Shown here: positions 14,633-17,080 of the stretch, one piece after another
How the letters are laid out: each line of letters begins with the position of its first letter
How positions within the stretch are numbered: the first letter of the stretch is position 1
DNA from: VRUE01 sp045805805
GTDB taxonomy: Bacteria > Actinomycetota > Thermoleophilia > Solirubrobacterales > 70-9
Direction of reading: 5' to 3'
DNA length: 17,080 nt
Assembly: GCA_045805805.1 (NCBI GenBank)
Contig: JBJMKO010000105.1
Span: forward strand, 1-17,080
The notes under the pieces: model-generated
Told to the model about the DNA's origin: nothing
What the model saw: the letters and a program-made list of their open reading frames with translations, nothing else
Databases searched by the model: none
Made by a program: the position numbers and the translations under genes

Positions 14633-16084
14633 GTGGCCGTCGAGAGTCCCGTCAAGCCATCCGAGCGCATCGAGCCGCCCCGGCAGCTGAGCGCCAATCC
14701 GGTCCGCCGTGTCGCCGAAGACGTGCGCGCGGAGATCAGCGTGCGTCGTCGGGGCGCTTACCCGCCGGGGCCGAAGAACTTCGACTTCGGCCGCACCCTG
14801 CAGGCGGCGCGGGATCCGCTGCCGCTGCTCCTCTCCCTCTACGAGGAGTACGGACCGATCTTCAGCGCTCGGCTCCTCCACCACCCGATGATCTTCATGC
14901 TCGGCCCCGAGGCCAACCAGTTCATCACCGTCGCTCACCCGGAGAATTTCCACTGGCGTGAGTCGAGCTTCGGCGACCTGATCCCGCTGCTCGGCGACGG
15001 CCTGCTGACTATCGACGATGCCTACCACGACCGGGCGCGGGAGATCATGATGCCGGCCTTTCACCGCGAGCAGGTCTCGGCCGCGGTCGAGGCGATGACC
15101 GACGAGGCGACCCCCGCGATCGAGCGCCTGCGCCCTGGCCAGGTCGTCGACGTCTACGAGTGGATGCGGGGGTTGGCGATGCGGATCGCGATGCGGGCAC
15201 TGCTCGGTCTCGACCCCGACGAGGCCGGCAAGGGAGCCGCCGCCGCGGAGCACTTCGAGCGGGCGCTCGGCTTCTACGGCATCGACTTCCACCTGCGCCT
15301 GCTGCGTGGCCCCGGCTCGCCCTGGTCGAAGATGGTGCGCTCGCGCGCCGTCCTCGACGAGATCGTCTACGACGAGATCGCTCGCCGCCGCGCCAATCCC
15401 GACGAGTCTCGCCGCGACATCCTCAGCCTCCTGCTCGGCGTGCGCGACGAGGCCGGCGAGGGCTTCTCCGCCAAGGAGGTACGCGACCAGGTGATGACGC
15501 TGATGTTCGCCGGCCACGACACCTCGACCTCGACCCTCACCTTCATGATGCACGAGCTGGCCCGCCATCCCGACGTGGTCGCGAAGCTCTGCGAGGAGCA
15601 GGACCGGGTGCTCGGCGGCAAGATCCCCGACATCGACACGCTCGAGCGCGAGATGCCCTACCTCGAGATGGTGCTCGACGAGGTGCTGCGCCTCTATCCC
15701 CCCGCCTGGATCGGGCCGCGGCGGGCGGTGAAGGACTTCGAATTCAACGGTCACGGCGTCCGCCGCGCCGCCTACGTCAACTACAGCTCCTGGGCGAGCC
15801 ACCGCATCCCCGAGGTCTTCCCGGATCCGGAGGCGTTCATCCCCGAGCGCTTCACCCGCGAGCGCAAGGCGGCGCTGCCCCGGGGCGCCTATGTCCCCTT
15901 CGGCGGCGGCCGGCGGATCTGCATCGGCAAGCGCTTCGGCCAGACCGAGGTGAAGCTGGTGGCGACGATGCTGCTACAGAGGCTGCGCCTCGACGCGATG
16001 CCGGGCCGAGCCATGACGGTCCGCCAGATGCCAACGCTCTCGCCCCGGGGCGGCCTGCCGATGCGCATCCTGCCCCGCGGCTGA
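14633..16084 (+). CDS. Cytochrome P450
   Basis: A 483-residue haem-thiolate monooxygenase. Motifs in order: proline-rich YPPGPKNF (43-50), I-helix AGHDTS (293-298), ExxR in DEVLRLYP (E350, R353), PERF (404-407) and the haem loop FGGGRRICIGKRF with ligand C430. No membrane anchor is seen, so it is soluble and would need a separate ferredoxin and reductase; none is encoded in the window. The N-terminal about 40 residues are charged and of low complexity. The sequence resembles the group of actinobacterial P450s loosely related to fatty-acid or sterol hydroxylases, but the substrate cannot be given. GTG 14633 is preceded by TAGGAT-N6. The gene converges on the glutamine synthetase gene, with 6 bp between stops. 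Confidence 0.95.
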   Translation: MAVESPVKPSERIEPPRQLSANPVRRVAEDVRAEISVRRRGAYPPGPKNFDFGRTLQAARDPLPLLLSLYEEYGPIFSARLLHHPMIFMLGPEANQFITVAHPENFHWRESSFGDLIPLLGDGLLTIDDAYHDRAREIMMPAFHREQVSAAVEAMTDEATPAIERLRPGQVVDVYEWMRGLAMRIAMRALLGLDPDEAGKGAAAAEHFERALGFYGIDFHLRLLRGPGSPWSKMVRSRAVLDEIVYDEIARRRANPDESRRDILSLLLGVRDEAGEGFSAKEVRDQVMTLMFAGHDTSTSTLTFMMHELARHPDVVAKLCEEQDRVLGGKIPDIDTLEREMPYLEMVLDEVLRLYPPAWIGPRRAVKDFEFNGHGVRRAAYVNYSSWASHRIPEVFPDPEAFIPERFTRERKAALPRGAYVPFGGGRRICIGKRFGQTEVKLVATMLLQRLRLDAMPGRAMTVRQMPTLSPRGGLPMRILPRG

Positions 16085-16090
16085 CGACCC

Positions 16091-17080
<990 letters not shown>

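Noticed and set aside
14612..15802. Minus-strand frame opposite the P450 gene
   Set aside because: Antisense shadow; the P450 motifs are all on the plus strand.

Overview
The window reads as chromosomal DNA from a GC-rich actinobacterium. GC-ending codons dominate, GTG starts are common, and many genes have a TAnnnT -10 box directly in front of the start codon. The C-terminal beta domain of the secreted protease, together with a type III glutamine synthetase and a cytochrome P450, suggests class Thermoleophilia (Solirubrobacterales-like). That placement is an inference and was not tested by phylogeny.

Left part (1-6600): the 3' end of an acyl-CoA dehydrogenase gene converges on typA/bipA, with a long inverted repeat between them. 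Upstream of typA, on the same strand, lies a small cold-shock protein gene with its own terminator. A divergent gene encodes a secreted subtilisin-like (S8) protease in which glutamate appears to replace the usual catalytic histidine. It converges on a TVP38/DedA-type membrane protein gene. The 280 bp between that gene and recD2 hold a cluster of hairpins, a perfect short palindrome and a G-quadruplex motif.

Middle (6601-12264): recD2 (helicase) diverges from a small four-cysteine protein gene across about 25 bp. The small gene shares a CTAG stop overlap with a cupin gene. An NTF2/SnoaL-like gene follows, then a type II toxin-antitoxin pair of the VapBC class behind a near-consensus sigma-70 promoter. 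After that come a luciferase-like flavin-dependent oxidoreductase and a YdeI/OmpD-associated family protein in one probable operon.

Right part (12339-17080): the radical-SAM methyltransferase gene rlmN, then a Fic-family AMPylation-type gene of more AT-rich character with nested inverted repeats around a perfect TATAAT box. A cytochrome P450 gene follows and converges on the 3' half of a type III glutamine synthetase gene that runs off the window.

The genes do not form one pathway. They are mostly housekeeping or stress functions (translation GTPase, cold shock, helicase, rRNA methylation, nitrogen assimilation) mixed with accessory genes (VapBC, Fic, secreted protease, P450). No CRISPR array, tRNA, rRNA, transposase or phage gene was seen. 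The most notable observations are the recurrent leaderless-promoter pattern, the dyad-rich fic promoter, the structured recD2 3' region with its G-quadruplex, and the Glu-variant protease.
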